In this document: positions 55,286-64,000 of the stretch, one piece after another
Numbering within the stretch: position 1 is the first letter of the stretch
Layout: each line of letters begins with the position of its first letter
Assembly: GCA_039105265.1 (NCBI GenBank)
Contig: JAPFFF010000031.1
Span: forward strand, 744,001-808,000
DNA: 64,000 nt
Direction: 5' to 3'
From: Tritrichomonas musculus
Taxonomy: Eukaryota > Parabasalia > Tritrichomonadida > Tritrichomonadidae
Made by a program: the position numbers and the translations under genes
Notes under the pieces: generated by a model
The model's database searches: none
Seen by the model: only the letters and a program-made list of their open reading frames with translations
What the model was told of the DNA's origin: nothing

Positions 55286-58200
55286 CTATTTATAATCGTC
55301 ACCAGAAGATTCAGTTTCAGATACTTCTTCTTCCTCTTCTTCTTCCTCCTCTTCCTCTTCGACCTCTTCCTCTTCTTCTTCTTCCTCTTCCTCCTCTTCT
55401 TCAATGATTTCTTCTTCCTCCTCAATAACTTCTTCCTTCTTCTGCCTTGTTCTTCCTCTCTGTCTCTGTGCAGCCTTCTGCTTTTCTTTCAGTTTTAGCT
55501 TCTCTCTCTGCTTCTGTAATTTCAGTCTTTCTTTTTCTCTCTGCTTCTGCTTTTGCTGCTTCAGCTTCTCTCTTTCTTTCTCCTTCTGAAGCTTCAATCT
55601 TTCTTTCTCTTTCTCTCTGAGTTTCTGCTTTTGCTTCTGTCTTTGTTTTTGCTTCTCTTTTTCTTTCTCTTTCTCTTTCTGAAGCCTCTCCTTTTCACGC
55701 TGCTTCTTGAGCCTCTCTCTTTCTCTCTGCCGCTTCTGCCTCTCCTTTTCTCTCTCCCTCATCTCCTTCTCTCTTTCTCTCTCCCGCAGCTCTCTCTCGG
55801 CGGCCTTCTCTTTATCTTTATCTTTTGGCTTCGGCTTCGGCTTCGGTTTTGCTACTAGTTTTGGCTTCTCTTGTGGCTTTGGCTGTGGCTTCTCAGCAGC
55901 TTTTTGACTTCGTGTAACAATGCTTCTCGGCTTGACTTCTTCTTTCTCTTTCACTGCAGATGGTGGCACTGTCTGTGGCTGTTGCTGCACTTGTTGTTGA
56001 ACTTGTTGCTGCACTTGTTGTTGCACTTGTTGTTGAACCTGTTGCAGCGATTGTTGTTGAACTTGCTGCTGCATTTGTGGCTGTTGATCTGGCTTTTCCT
56101 CTGGCTTCTGGTAGTTGGCTTGTGTTGCCTGCGGGAGAGTGAAGGGCGTTTGAAGTCCCATGTAAAACTGCTGCCAATTCTTGATTTGGGAAGGTTTTTT
56201 GCCTTTCGACTTCGACTCTTCGTAGTACTGCTTGTAGAGCTGGAGAAGAGTGATCACATGCGGATTTATCATGATTGGCTGCTGCTGTTGCTGTGCGTTG
56301 CTCTGCTGCGCTGCCTGAGGAGGCATGGCATTTGGTGCAACATTTGGCTGGAAAGCTTGCTGCTGCATCATCTGAGGCTGCTGAACCAATTGTGGCTGCA
56401 TCATTTGCTGCTGCTGTGGCTGCATCTGCGCCTGCCTCTGGAGTTGCTGCTGCTGGAAAATCTGGTTTGGTTGCTGCTGCTGCTGTTGAAGCTGCAATTT
56501 CTGCATCTGCAACTGCTGCATCATGAGTTGCGGCTGCTGCTGAATCTGCTGCTGTTGTTGCTGTGTCTGAATCTGACTTGGAGGCTGTTGTTGTTGCTGT
56601 TGTTGCTGTTGTTGCTGTTGTTGCTGCTGAATCTGAGGCTGCGGTTGCTGCTGTTGAACTGGAGGCTGCTGAGGAGAAAGAGGCTGATTTTTGTTTTGTG
56701 TCTTCTTTGGCTTTGTTTTTGGCAGAATTCCGTATTCGAAGTCAGATCCTTCACTTGTTCCTGTGTATTCGAACTCGTTATCATAATCGTCTGCTGATTC
56801 TTCTTCCTCCTCCTCTTCTTCTTCATTTTCTCCATTTTCTTCTTCAGCTTCTTCATTTTCGGGCGCTTTTTGTTCTTGTTCTTGTTCCAATTTTTGCTCT
56901 TCTTTTTCTTTTTCTTCTTTTTCTTCATTTTCATTTTCTTCTTCTTCATGAGCTGCATTGCTTTCTTTCTTACTTTTCTTTCCTTTTGCTGTTGTCTTTG
57001 AGTTTGTCTGTTTCTTGTTGCTTCTTCCGTTTTTGGCATGTTCTTCAACAAACTCTTCTTCCTCTTCTTCTTCCTCCTCTTCTTCACCAGCATCTTCATC
57101 ATAATCACGTGCAGTGCTCTTTTCGTCCTCTTTCTTTCTTGCCGCCGTTTGTCTTGTCATCTCCTCTTTTGAAGGCTTCCTTGAAAGCTTTGCAACTTGC
57201 TTGCTTTCAGCACTTGCATTCTTCTTCATCAAAGGAGGAGTCAAAGAAGAAGAAGAAGAAGAAGAATTGATGACAATTTGGGCTGCTGCTTCTAAAGAAG
57301 AAGAAGAAACTTCTTCTTGAATTTCAGCTTCTTCTTTTTCTTTTGTCTCTAATTTAGGAGCATCATCCAATTTTTGTTTCTTGTTTTTGTCAACTTTCTT
57401 CTTCTTGATGATTCGATCTTTCCTGCGTCTCACGGGCTTCACATCGGAAGAAATCCTGCTGAATTCAACCAGCAAACGGTCATCGTTAAGAATCTTCTTC
57501 ATTTGGGAAAGAATTGAATCCATCTTCGATGCTGGTCGCCCTTTGAATACTTTGGCCATGTCGTTCACACATGTCTTCTGTTCTTTGTTCAGTTTGTTAC
57601 CTGCGGGAAGATTGATCAATGAATTATAAATTCTTAAAAGACGAGCTTTTTGAATAGAAAAGTTTTCGTCTTCTTCTTCTTCCTCCTCTTCTTCTATCTC
57701 GGAAATTTCTTCCTCTTCCTCTTCTTCTTCCTCCTCTTCTTCATTCACTTCGTTAGCAACAGAAGAAGAAACTAAAGATGCTGATCTTCGAGATCTAATT
57801 AATTCATTATCATTAATTAGTTTCTCTTTTTGAGTCTTTTTATCATTCTTGGCCTTATTTTCTTCAATAATTGTATTAGCATCAGCTTTCTTTTTATTAT
57901 TAGCAGTAACTTTTTGTTGGATAATTTTATTTTTGTTTCTTAATGATCCAGAAGCATTTGTATTCATATTATTTAGTTTAGTTTCATCTTTTTCTTCAGT
58001 TTCAAGTTTCTTGTTGTTACTATTATTGTTGTTTACGGTTGATTGATTTAGATCATTTGATGAGAAATCATGAATGGATGCTACTTTAGTATTCTTCTTC
58101 TTTGAATGACAATAGTTTTCATATTGGATGACTTCCTCTTCAGTTTCAGATATCTGATTCTGATCATTATTAATAATATCATCATCATCCAAAAAATCGT

Positions 58201-61200
58201 CCAAATTATTATTAATTTGCTTTCTAGTTTTATATTTCTTTTGATTCGTTTCAGCATCATTGAAATTGTTGAGAATTTCAATGGATTCAAGAATAAAGTC
58301 ACTAGAGCCAAGCAGCAAGAATTGCTTGATTGGATTTATAATTTTTTTAATGCACAGATAAATCGTTCTTCGATATTCGGGCTGGCTTTTGTAGATAGCA
58401 TTAAGGAACTGCAAGTTCATTAAATCTTTAGGCTTAGTCAGGCTGATATCGATAGAAGTTGGACCGATAATCAATCCTTCTTGAATCATTTTCAAAAGAA
58501 TGGCTGAATGCTCATCGAAGAATGATTGGAAGCAGCCATCGAAACAAGAACCGCTTAATTCAGATCCATCAGCACGATCTCTCAACAGGTAAAGAAGTTG
58601 GATTCCATAAGTAGTGCCGAAATCAGTAGCCAAAAGCCTCTCTACATAAGAAGGATCCAAAATTTTGGATTGATCGAATGCGAGAATGTGATGAATGATC
58701 ATCAAAAGCCACTCGATGATCAAGCTGTCAGTAGCAATGCTCAGCAAGTTGAAGAAATCATCAAGATGGCTTGAAATAATGATTGGCGAAATGTAGCAAA
58801 TTCTTGATTCAAGAATTTCAAGGAAAACGTCACACAAATCGTTATCTACTTTTAAGGCTTCTAAAGCATCAGGCAGCAATGCTGTGAATTGGAATCCGTA
58901 AGCACTTTCACTTATTTTTGGCTTCTTGATTGAATCATCAATGATTCTACGTTGAATGTATAATTCAACATTTTTATCAGGTTTAGGAAGAACACTAAAA
59001 GCGACACTTAATATTAAATCTCTAATATTTTTGTTTGTACTGAATAAATTACAAAGAATTACTTCATTCCAAACAGAATCAGTTATTTCAATTGCATCGC
59101 TTAGATTGGAAGCCGCACCTTTAATTTCACACTTAGAAAACAAATCGCCAAGTTGTGGTGTTAATGAAACAATTGATGAGAAAATATTTGGATAATAATT
59201 GTTTGTTGTTTGAATCAATTGTTTAAAAGTGTCACTTTTTACAATTACACCACTCCATTTCTCAAGGAAGTCAACATCGAAGATCTCAACTGCTACTTTC
59301 GAAAATTCTTGATATCTCATGTTCGCTGATACAGCTTTCATTAACAGATTAAATACACTTATTTGCTTCGATAAAACTATTTCTGAACATCGAATGTAAT
59401 CATCATTATTACCACTAATTTCATTGTTCGAATAAGCATTCATTCTTCCTTTTGTTAAATACCGAATCGAAACAAGCATCAGTTCAGAATCAATCTCACA
59501 TTTCTGATAATCATCACTGATTACATTCAAAAAGAAATAGTACTGATATTCTGATCTTTTCTGCATGAAGATCTCAATAATTTTCTTTAAATCTTCAGTT
59601 GTATTTAATACTTTAGAATACAATTGAGATAACAAAGATGACATTTCAATTGAAATGTCGGTTATTTTGTCAAAACCGTTTTTAAAAGAAAAATCTTTAA
59701 AAGAGCTTTGACTTGTTTGTGTCTTCGTAATTATTGATTTGAATCTTGGAATTATTTTCTCTAAGAATTCAATATCAGACAAACAAATTCTATACAAAGT
59801 GTTAAATATAACTTCACTGTTATTCAGACGTAAAGCTATCTTTACAAATAAAGGCGACGATAGAACAATTGAAGGCCAAATTTGTTGATTCAAAATATTA
59901 ATTTTTTCTTCAATTTCCAATGGAATTCTTATGTTTTTGTAGCTTTTAGGTGTTCGCATTGGAGGACGATCTGTTGACTTTTGATACAATAAAATTGAAG
60001 CACAAGTAAAGTCTTCTTGATTTTGTAAAGTTTCATCATTCGCTCCAAAACACCAGAAAGGAATATCAGCCTGATTAAAGTATTCAACTCTATCTGCACT
60101 TGTAACAAACCAATCATTATAATTGGTCGACAAAGTTAAAAATCTTCCATTTGGCTTTGTTCCACATTGAAGGACAGCTCCGATGAAAGTGTACTGACTT
60201 TTATTAATGAACAAAGGGAATTCAAATTGATTAATAATTTTCTTACCATCTTCTAAACGATCAAGATGAATCAACAAATAATCAGGCCATTTATTGATTA
60301 TTTGAGAGTTCTTTAAATAATCATTTAAAGAACTGTCCATATTTTGATAGCCTTTAACTTTTAATGATAAGAAATTAAATGGCTTGGAATCAATTTGGAT
60401 TTCAAATAATGAATGAAGACCAAATGATGAATCAACTAAATCATCAACAACAGAAAATAATTGATTTAATACTATTTCACATGGCATGTTTAATACTCTT
60501 AAAAATTCTGGAAATTGTAACAATGGCTTTATGTCTACATTTCCATCTCGACTGAAGATGATTGCCGCCATGAATTCTCGAAGTGCAACAACACATGGCG
60601 CCATCTGTGACTTGTCCAAATAAAACAGCCATGCCATCAGTGGTTCAACATTAGTTAACAATGAAATAATGCATCCTAACGATGAACCATTCGGACATCC
60701 GGTGACTAAATTTCGTCCAATGAAAGAAAGATCATCAGAAAGTGGCCTGTTTGAAAGAACTGGAACTTTCAATAATGTTTCATTTAATCTATCCATTTGA
60801 TTCTTCTTCATGGCACATTTCGATACATATTCAAATGCTGCCCTTCGTGATTCAATGGTCTGACAAAATGGAAGATGTGGATTTTTAACCGTTGGAACTG
60901 CAAAAAGTCTTTCAAAAACAACATCTAATATTTTGTCATTCGGCTTTAACAATGAAATCAAACCAATGAATGATTCATCAGCATCAATATAATGAGATAC
61001 TTCATATGGTTCTAATTCCAAGAAATAAGGCTCGAATTTCTCTGAATCAAAGGCTCCTTTGCTTTTAGATAACATTTTTGAAATCAATTCAAAGAATTGT
61101 CTCGTTTTTGTTCGATATTCAAGTCGAACAGTAAAATCAAGAAATGAAAAAATCATTTCAATAGGAGTGTCAATCATTAAAAAAACAAAAGTCTTCCTAA

Positions 61201-64000
61201 TGATTGTCCAATTTGTATCCAAGAGGCACTTTTTAATAATTCTTTTACTAAAGTTATGATTAGTGAACAATTTAGTAATGGCCCGACAAGCGATACTTAA
61301 GCCAACATTTCCATAATGATAATCACACAAAGCATCCAAGATTTTTTCATTGAAATCTTGTGGAATAACAGTTCCTGACTCAGCCAGGCAATGCAACAAG
61401 ATTGGTAAAAGACGAGTAAAGTCAGCGAATTCAAAAGTAGTGAAAAAGTCACTTAAATTGTCAATAAGAAAGACTTCTTGTTTAGATGTATGGAAATACG
61501 GATCAATTAACATCAAAATTTGAGCTACAATTTCACCTTCTTCAGTCGAAGGTCTGAAAATTTCTTTCAGAATGTTGATGCATTCAATTTCTTCAAGTCT
61601 GTTTAGAAATTTGGGTACCATGTTAAGGTGCCATGGTGGAAAATTGTCAAATAGTGAAACATCTTGCTTGATTGACACATTTAAATTAATAACAGTGTTT
61701 GGATTTACGTCAAAAATGATGTTTGACAAAGGATCATCAATTTTCAATAGCGTATCGGACTCATCGGCAATAGAAATAATGAGGAGATAGACAGGTTGGC
61801 CAATTATTTCACTTATGGCAGCATAAATTCTTCTCATTGAATGGTAGGGGTGAAAAGAAAGGTCAAAATCATATTTTTTTGATGCATATTCAAATGAAAC
61901 TTTTTGAGAGAAAAATGACTTCCCTTTTAATCGATAAAAATCACATTCTAACATGCAGCCCCACATGATCATATGAATGGCATTTTTCCTCTTGGGCTCT
62001 TCGCTGATCTTTCTAACTAATATATCACATACTTTGGCTAGATTGGACGTGTGTGCGTCCTCTACCGATGCTATTAGATTGTTACTACTACTGTTGCTAG
62101 TCAAATTGGCATTGCTATTGGAATTTAGCAAGGATGAAGATGATGATGGACTGAGAATTGAATCAAAACTGCTACTGTTGTTCAAGTATGTACTACCATT
62201 GCTACTATTGGCACCACTATTGATACCTGATCCATTATTAATATTATTTGTAGAACTTCCTGTATCTTTGCTGCTTCCACTTCGGCCTTTGTTGCAGATA
62301 GTTTGTATGATTCGCATGGCCCAAGATGCATAACGAGGTCTGACAGTCGAACATGCGATAGATAATGCTAGATTTCTTCTGGATTTTTTATTGGTCGAAC
62401 GCTGAACAATGGTATCTATTATATGAGGTATCTCGGAATTCATCCTTGAAAAATCAAGATTACTAAGAGAACTCATGACTGAATCTGGAAATGATTGAAG
62501 AGCTAAGGTCCACTTAACAAGAATACTTGCAAGACGTTTCTTTTGCACAGGAAGATGATTATCATTACTGCTTAATGGCCTAACTGTCAAAATTTCTATG
62601 ATCGGGTTGAATACTAAAACATAATATCGTTCAAGCTCATTAGGACTGAGGATTTTAATGAAAATAGTAAAAATAGTCTCTACTTCTGGAACATCTTCGC
62701 GAATTAAAAGCATGTTGTTAATGAATGGAGTGACATTTTCAGCTGATGACATTTTAACAAGAAAAATTCCCATTTTTACAATAAAACTACGCGAATCTTT
62801 GATCATCTTGATAACATTTTCTTTGTTTTTATTGCTGCTTATGCTCATTCTACTGTATTTAATGATAGCATTTAATTCTGTTTTGATCATATCAAGCAGA
62901 CGGAGAGAAATTCGCCCGCGATGAAAAATTTGAGTATCAACTTCAATATTTGCAATGAATTTATAAAATAATGCTAAGTAATTTTGCATATCATTGGTAT
63001 GATCGATCAAATACATTGTTAACAAAGGCGAAAAATAAGGAAAAGATAATACTGATAAAGCTAAGCAATCAAGGTGATCACGTTTTGGACTTGTAATTAA
63101 TGCGTAAACTGATTCTGTTACAATATTTGGCAATGTTGAAACATGAAAGTAAATTGAAGCTATCTCTTCGGCATCTAAAGGGCATTTGACATTAAGTTCT
63201 GGAAGAAATTTGTATATTTTTTCTAAAATAAAATCATCTGTAATTTGCTTGATAGTATCTAAAAGAGTCCTTTTGATAACTTCTCCTGATTCCATTGGGC
63301 CAAAATCATGATAAATTTTGACAATTGTTTCCACAATGCATTCATTTACAATTTTTTGATCGTCTGAGTGAGTATTAATCAAGTTAGTAAGATTTTGAAT
63401 TAAGCACGAATAAACCAAATTAATATCGGAATCATTTAGAACTTTTGAAAAAACTAAAATAAATTTAAATAAAGTTATCTCAGATATATCAGATACTGAT
63501 TCAATTTTTTTAAGATTGCTTATTATATAAGGATAGAAAAAAATAATGTTTTTATAAGCATCATCATCAGGCAAATATGGTTCAATATAAAGAAATAAGC
63601 TTATTATGTTGCAAAATTGAATTAAGTTATAATCGTTGTTTGCTATAAAATTATGTACTTGATCAAAAAACTGCGTTGATAAAAGAACTTTAGCTAGTTC
63701 GGTCAATATATCTTGATAAGATTCTTCAAAATTGGATAAATTAAAAAGAGATGTTGAAGCAGAATGCCATGCTGATATATGTGGCGAATGTACTGATGGC
63801 GTAGAAGGTGCTGATACATGATGACTTTTCTTAGCTTGCGGCGATGGATGTTGAACTTTAGAAGTCGTACTAATATTAGGTTTATCTAAATTTTTCGATG
63901 CAGAATGAACAATAGTTGCTGATGTATGCAAATCAGTATTTTGCTTTCTCGATTCTGCTCTATCATTAAATTGGTTAATAATCGCTGGAAATAATCTTGG
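55286..64000 (-). CDS. Giant USP-fold protein with ARM-like N-terminus (5' partial)
   Basis: The frame is open to the right edge (2,904 codons visible), so the start lies outside; the first codon often taken, at 63931, is TTG. Counting from the edge: ARM-like helices fill the first 1,000 residues, with an S/N-rich loop at about 570-640 and a ubiquitin-like segment near 700-790. A ubiquitin-specific protease fold follows at about 1090-1340. Its Cys box reads NGSSLGCIISLL and its His box CGTKPNGRFLTL, where family members have a catalytic Cys and GHY. Both key residues appear replaced. More helices follow, then acidic tracts, a Q-rich region (about 2430-2670) and K/E/R-rich coils. Layout recalls USP34/USP9X-like giants, here probably inactive. 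Confidence 0.75.
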   Translation of the reverse strand, partial: PRLFPAIINQFNDRAESRKQNTDLHTSATIVHSASKNLDKPNISTTSKVQHPSPQAKKSHHVSAPSTPSVHSPHISAWHSASTSLFNLSNFEESYQDILTELAKVLLSTQFFDQVHNFIANNDYNLIQFCNIISLFLYIEPYLPDDDAYKNIIFFYPYIISNLKKIESVSDISEITLFKFILVFSKVLNDSDINLVYSCLIQNLTNLINTHSDDQKIVNECIVETIVKIYHDFGPMESGEVIKRTLLDTIKQITDDFILEKIYKFLPELNVKCPLDAEEIASIYFHVSTLPNIVTESVYALITSPKRDHLDCLALSVLSFPYFSPLLTMYLIDHTNDMQNYLALFYKFIANIEVDTQIFHRGRISLRLLDMIKTELNAIIKYSRMSISSNKNKENVIKMIKDSRSFIVKMGIFLVKMSSAENVTPFINNMLLIREDVPEVETIFTIFIKILSPNELERYYVLVFNPIIEILTVRPLSSNDNHLPVQKKRLASILVKWTLALQSFPDSVMSSLSNLDFSRMNSEIPHIIDTIVQRSTNKKSRRNLALSIACSTVRPRYASWAMRIIQTICNKGRSGSSKDTGSSTNNINNGSGINSGANSSNGSTYLNNSSSFDSILSPSSSSSLLNSNSNANLTSNSSSNNLIASVEDAHTSNLAKVCDILVRKISEEPKRKNAIHMIMWGCMLECDFYRLKGKSFFSQKVSFEYASKKYDFDLSFHPYHSMRRIYAAISEIIGQPVYLLIISIADESDTLLKIDDPLSNIIFDVNPNTVINLNVSIKQDVSLFDNFPPWHLNMVPKFLNRLEEIECINILKEIFRPSTEEGEIVAQILMLIDPYFHTSKQEVFLIDNLSDFFTTFEFADFTRLLPILLHCLAESGTVIPQDFNEKILDALCDYHYGNVGLSIACRAITKLFTNHNFSKRIIKKCLLDTNWTIIRKTFVFLMIDTPIEMIFSFLDFTVRLEYRTKTRQFFELISKMLSKSKGAFDSEKFEPYFLELEPYEVSHYIDADESFIGLISLLKPNDKILDVVFERLFAVPTVKNPHLPFCQTIESRRAAFEYVSKCAMKKNQMDRLNETLLKVPVLSNRPLSDDLSFIGRNLVTGCPNGSSLGCIISLLTNVEPLMAWLFYLDKSQMAPCVVALREFMAAIIFSRDGNVDIKPLLQFPEFLRVLNMPCEIVLNQLFSVVDDLVDSSFGLHSLFEIQIDSKPFNFLSLKVKGYQNMDSSLNDYLKNSQIINKWPDYLLIHLDRLEDGKKIINQFEFPLFINKSQYTFIGAVLQCGTKPNGRFLTLSTNYNDWFVTSADRVEYFNQADIPFWCFGANDETLQNQEDFTCASILLYQKSTDRPPMRTPKSYKNIRIPLEIEEKINILNQQIWPSIVLSSPLFVKIALRLNNSEVIFNTLYRICLSDIEFLEKIIPRFKSIITKTQTSQSSFKDFSFKNGFDKITDISIEMSSLLSQLYSKVLNTTEDLKKIIEIFMQKRSEYQYYFFLNVISDDYQKCEIDSELMLVSIRYLTKGRMNAYSNNEISGNNDDYIRCSEIVLSKQISVFNLLMKAVSANMRYQEFSKVAVEIFDVDFLEKWSGVIVKSDTFKQLIQTTNNYYPNIFSSIVSLTPQLGDLFSKCEIKGAASNLSDAIEITDSVWNEVILCNLFSTNKNIRDLILSVAFSVLPKPDKNVELYIQRRIIDDSIKKPKISESAYGFQFTALLPDALEALKVDNDLCDVFLEILESRICYISPIIISSHLDDFFNLLSIATDSLIIEWLLMIIHHILAFDQSKILDPSYVERLLATDFGTTYGIQLLYLLRDRADGSELSGSCFDGCFQSFFDEHSAILLKMIQEGLIIGPTSIDISLTKPKDLMNLQFLNAIYKSQPEYRRTIYLCIKKIINPIKQFLLLGSSDFILESIEILNNFNDAETNQKKYKTRKQINNNLDDFLDDDDIINNDQNQISETEEEVIQYENYCHSKKKNTKVASIHDFSSNDLNQSTVNNNNSNNKKLETEEKDETKLNNMNTNASGSLRNKNKIIQQKVTANNKKKADANTIIEENKAKNDKKTQKEKLINDNELIRSRRSASLVSSSVANEVNEEEEEEEEEEEEISEIEEEEEEEEDENFSIQKARLLRIYNSLINLPAGNKLNKEQKTCVNDMAKVFKGRPASKMDSILSQMKKILNDDRLLVEFSRISSDVKPVRRRKDRIIKKKKVDKNKKQKLDDAPKLETKEKEEAEIQEEVSSSSLEAAAQIVINSSSSSSSLTPPLMKKNASAESKQVAKLSRKPSKEEMTRQTAARKKEDEKSTARDYDEDAGEEEEEEEEEEEFVEEHAKNGRSNKKQTNSKTTAKGKKSKKESNAAHEEEENENEEKEEKEKEEQKLEQEQEQKAPENEEAEEENGENEEEEEEEEESADDYDNEFEYTGTSEGSDFEYGILPKTKPKKTQNKNQPLSPQQPPVQQQQPQPQIQQQQQQQQQQQQQQQPPSQIQTQQQQQQIQQQPQLMMQQLQMQKLQLQQQQQQPNQIFQQQQLQRQAQMQPQQQQMMQPQLVQQPQMMQQQAFQPNVAPNAMPPQAAQQSNAQQQQQPIMINPHVITLLQLYKQYYEESKSKGKKPSQIKNWQQFYMGLQTPFTLPQATQANYQKPEEKPDQQPQMQQQVQQQSLQQVQQQVQQQVQQQVQQQVQQQPQTVPPSAVKEKEEVKPRSIVTRSQKAAEKPQPKPQEKPKLVAKPKPKPKPKDKDKEKAAERELREREREKEMREREKERQKRQRERERLKKQREKERLQKEKEKEKEKQKQRQKQKQKLREKEKERLKLQKEKEREKLKQQKQKQREKERLKLQKQREKLKLKEKQKAAQRQRGRTRQKKEEVIEEEEEIIEEEEEEEEEEEEEVEEEEEEEEEEEEVSETESSGDDYK

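Noticed and set aside
55404-57320. Several plus-strand frames rich in L, S, F and A opposite the giant gene
   Set aside because: They are reverse readings of poly-Q, poly-E and K/E-rich repeats.
63929-63931. Start of the giant protein at 63931
   Set aside because: The codon is TTG and the frame stays open to the window edge, so the real start lies outside.

Overview
The window reads as nuclear DNA of a trichomonad (parabasalid protist), most likely Tritrichomonas or a close relative. The reasons are strong A+T richness, long uninterrupted genes without visible introns, armadillo/HEAT-like proteins of very large size, trichomonad-type surface proteins (a Pmp-like beta-helix protein and a Cys-motif membrane glycoprotein), and a heavy load of MULE, Tc1/mariner/pogo and hAT-like DNA transposons. 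The species name is an inference. I see no rRNA, tRNA, CRISPR array, retroelement or Polinton.

Layout. 1-8 kb is a gene-rich block on the plus strand: a coiled-coil protein cut by the left edge, an ARM-like protein, a probable Dsc3-type ubiquitin-ligase subunit, and a PP2A-A-like HEAT protein. From about 8.2 to 38 kb lies a transposon archipelago: a possible Kolobok-like element, two short non-autonomous elements with perfect 8-bp target duplications, a seemingly intact pogo-like mariner element with perfect 72-bp inverted ends, one unknown gene with an internal inverted repeat, a G+C-rich hairpin island, a foldback element seated in poly-T, two transposase remnants, a Pack-MULE-like element, a nest of three elements, and a whole MULE with tandem repeats. 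38-41 kb holds a small coiled-coil gene and a Pmp-like gene. At 41-44 kb a second pogo-like element sits inside a hAT-type MITE. 44.4-64 kb is again gene-dense: a bromodomain-like protein, a surface glycoprotein, a 1,834-residue IQ/beta-propeller/pseudokinase protein, a broken RRM gene, and a giant protein that runs off the right edge.

How the parts relate. The host genes have no evident operon-like logic, but three of them touch ubiquitin or phosphorylation signalling: the Dsc3-like subunit, the giant USP-fold protein whose catalytic Cys and His appear replaced, and the pseudokinase. The repeat region shows a consistent set of transposon signatures (TA, 8-bp and 9-10-bp target duplications) and carries an over-represented 10-mer, TTCAAAAAGT, plus several short hairpins whose loops match the very stable GCGAAGC mini-hairpin. 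Several open frames begin at TTG rather than ATG; I moved those starts to the first ATG.
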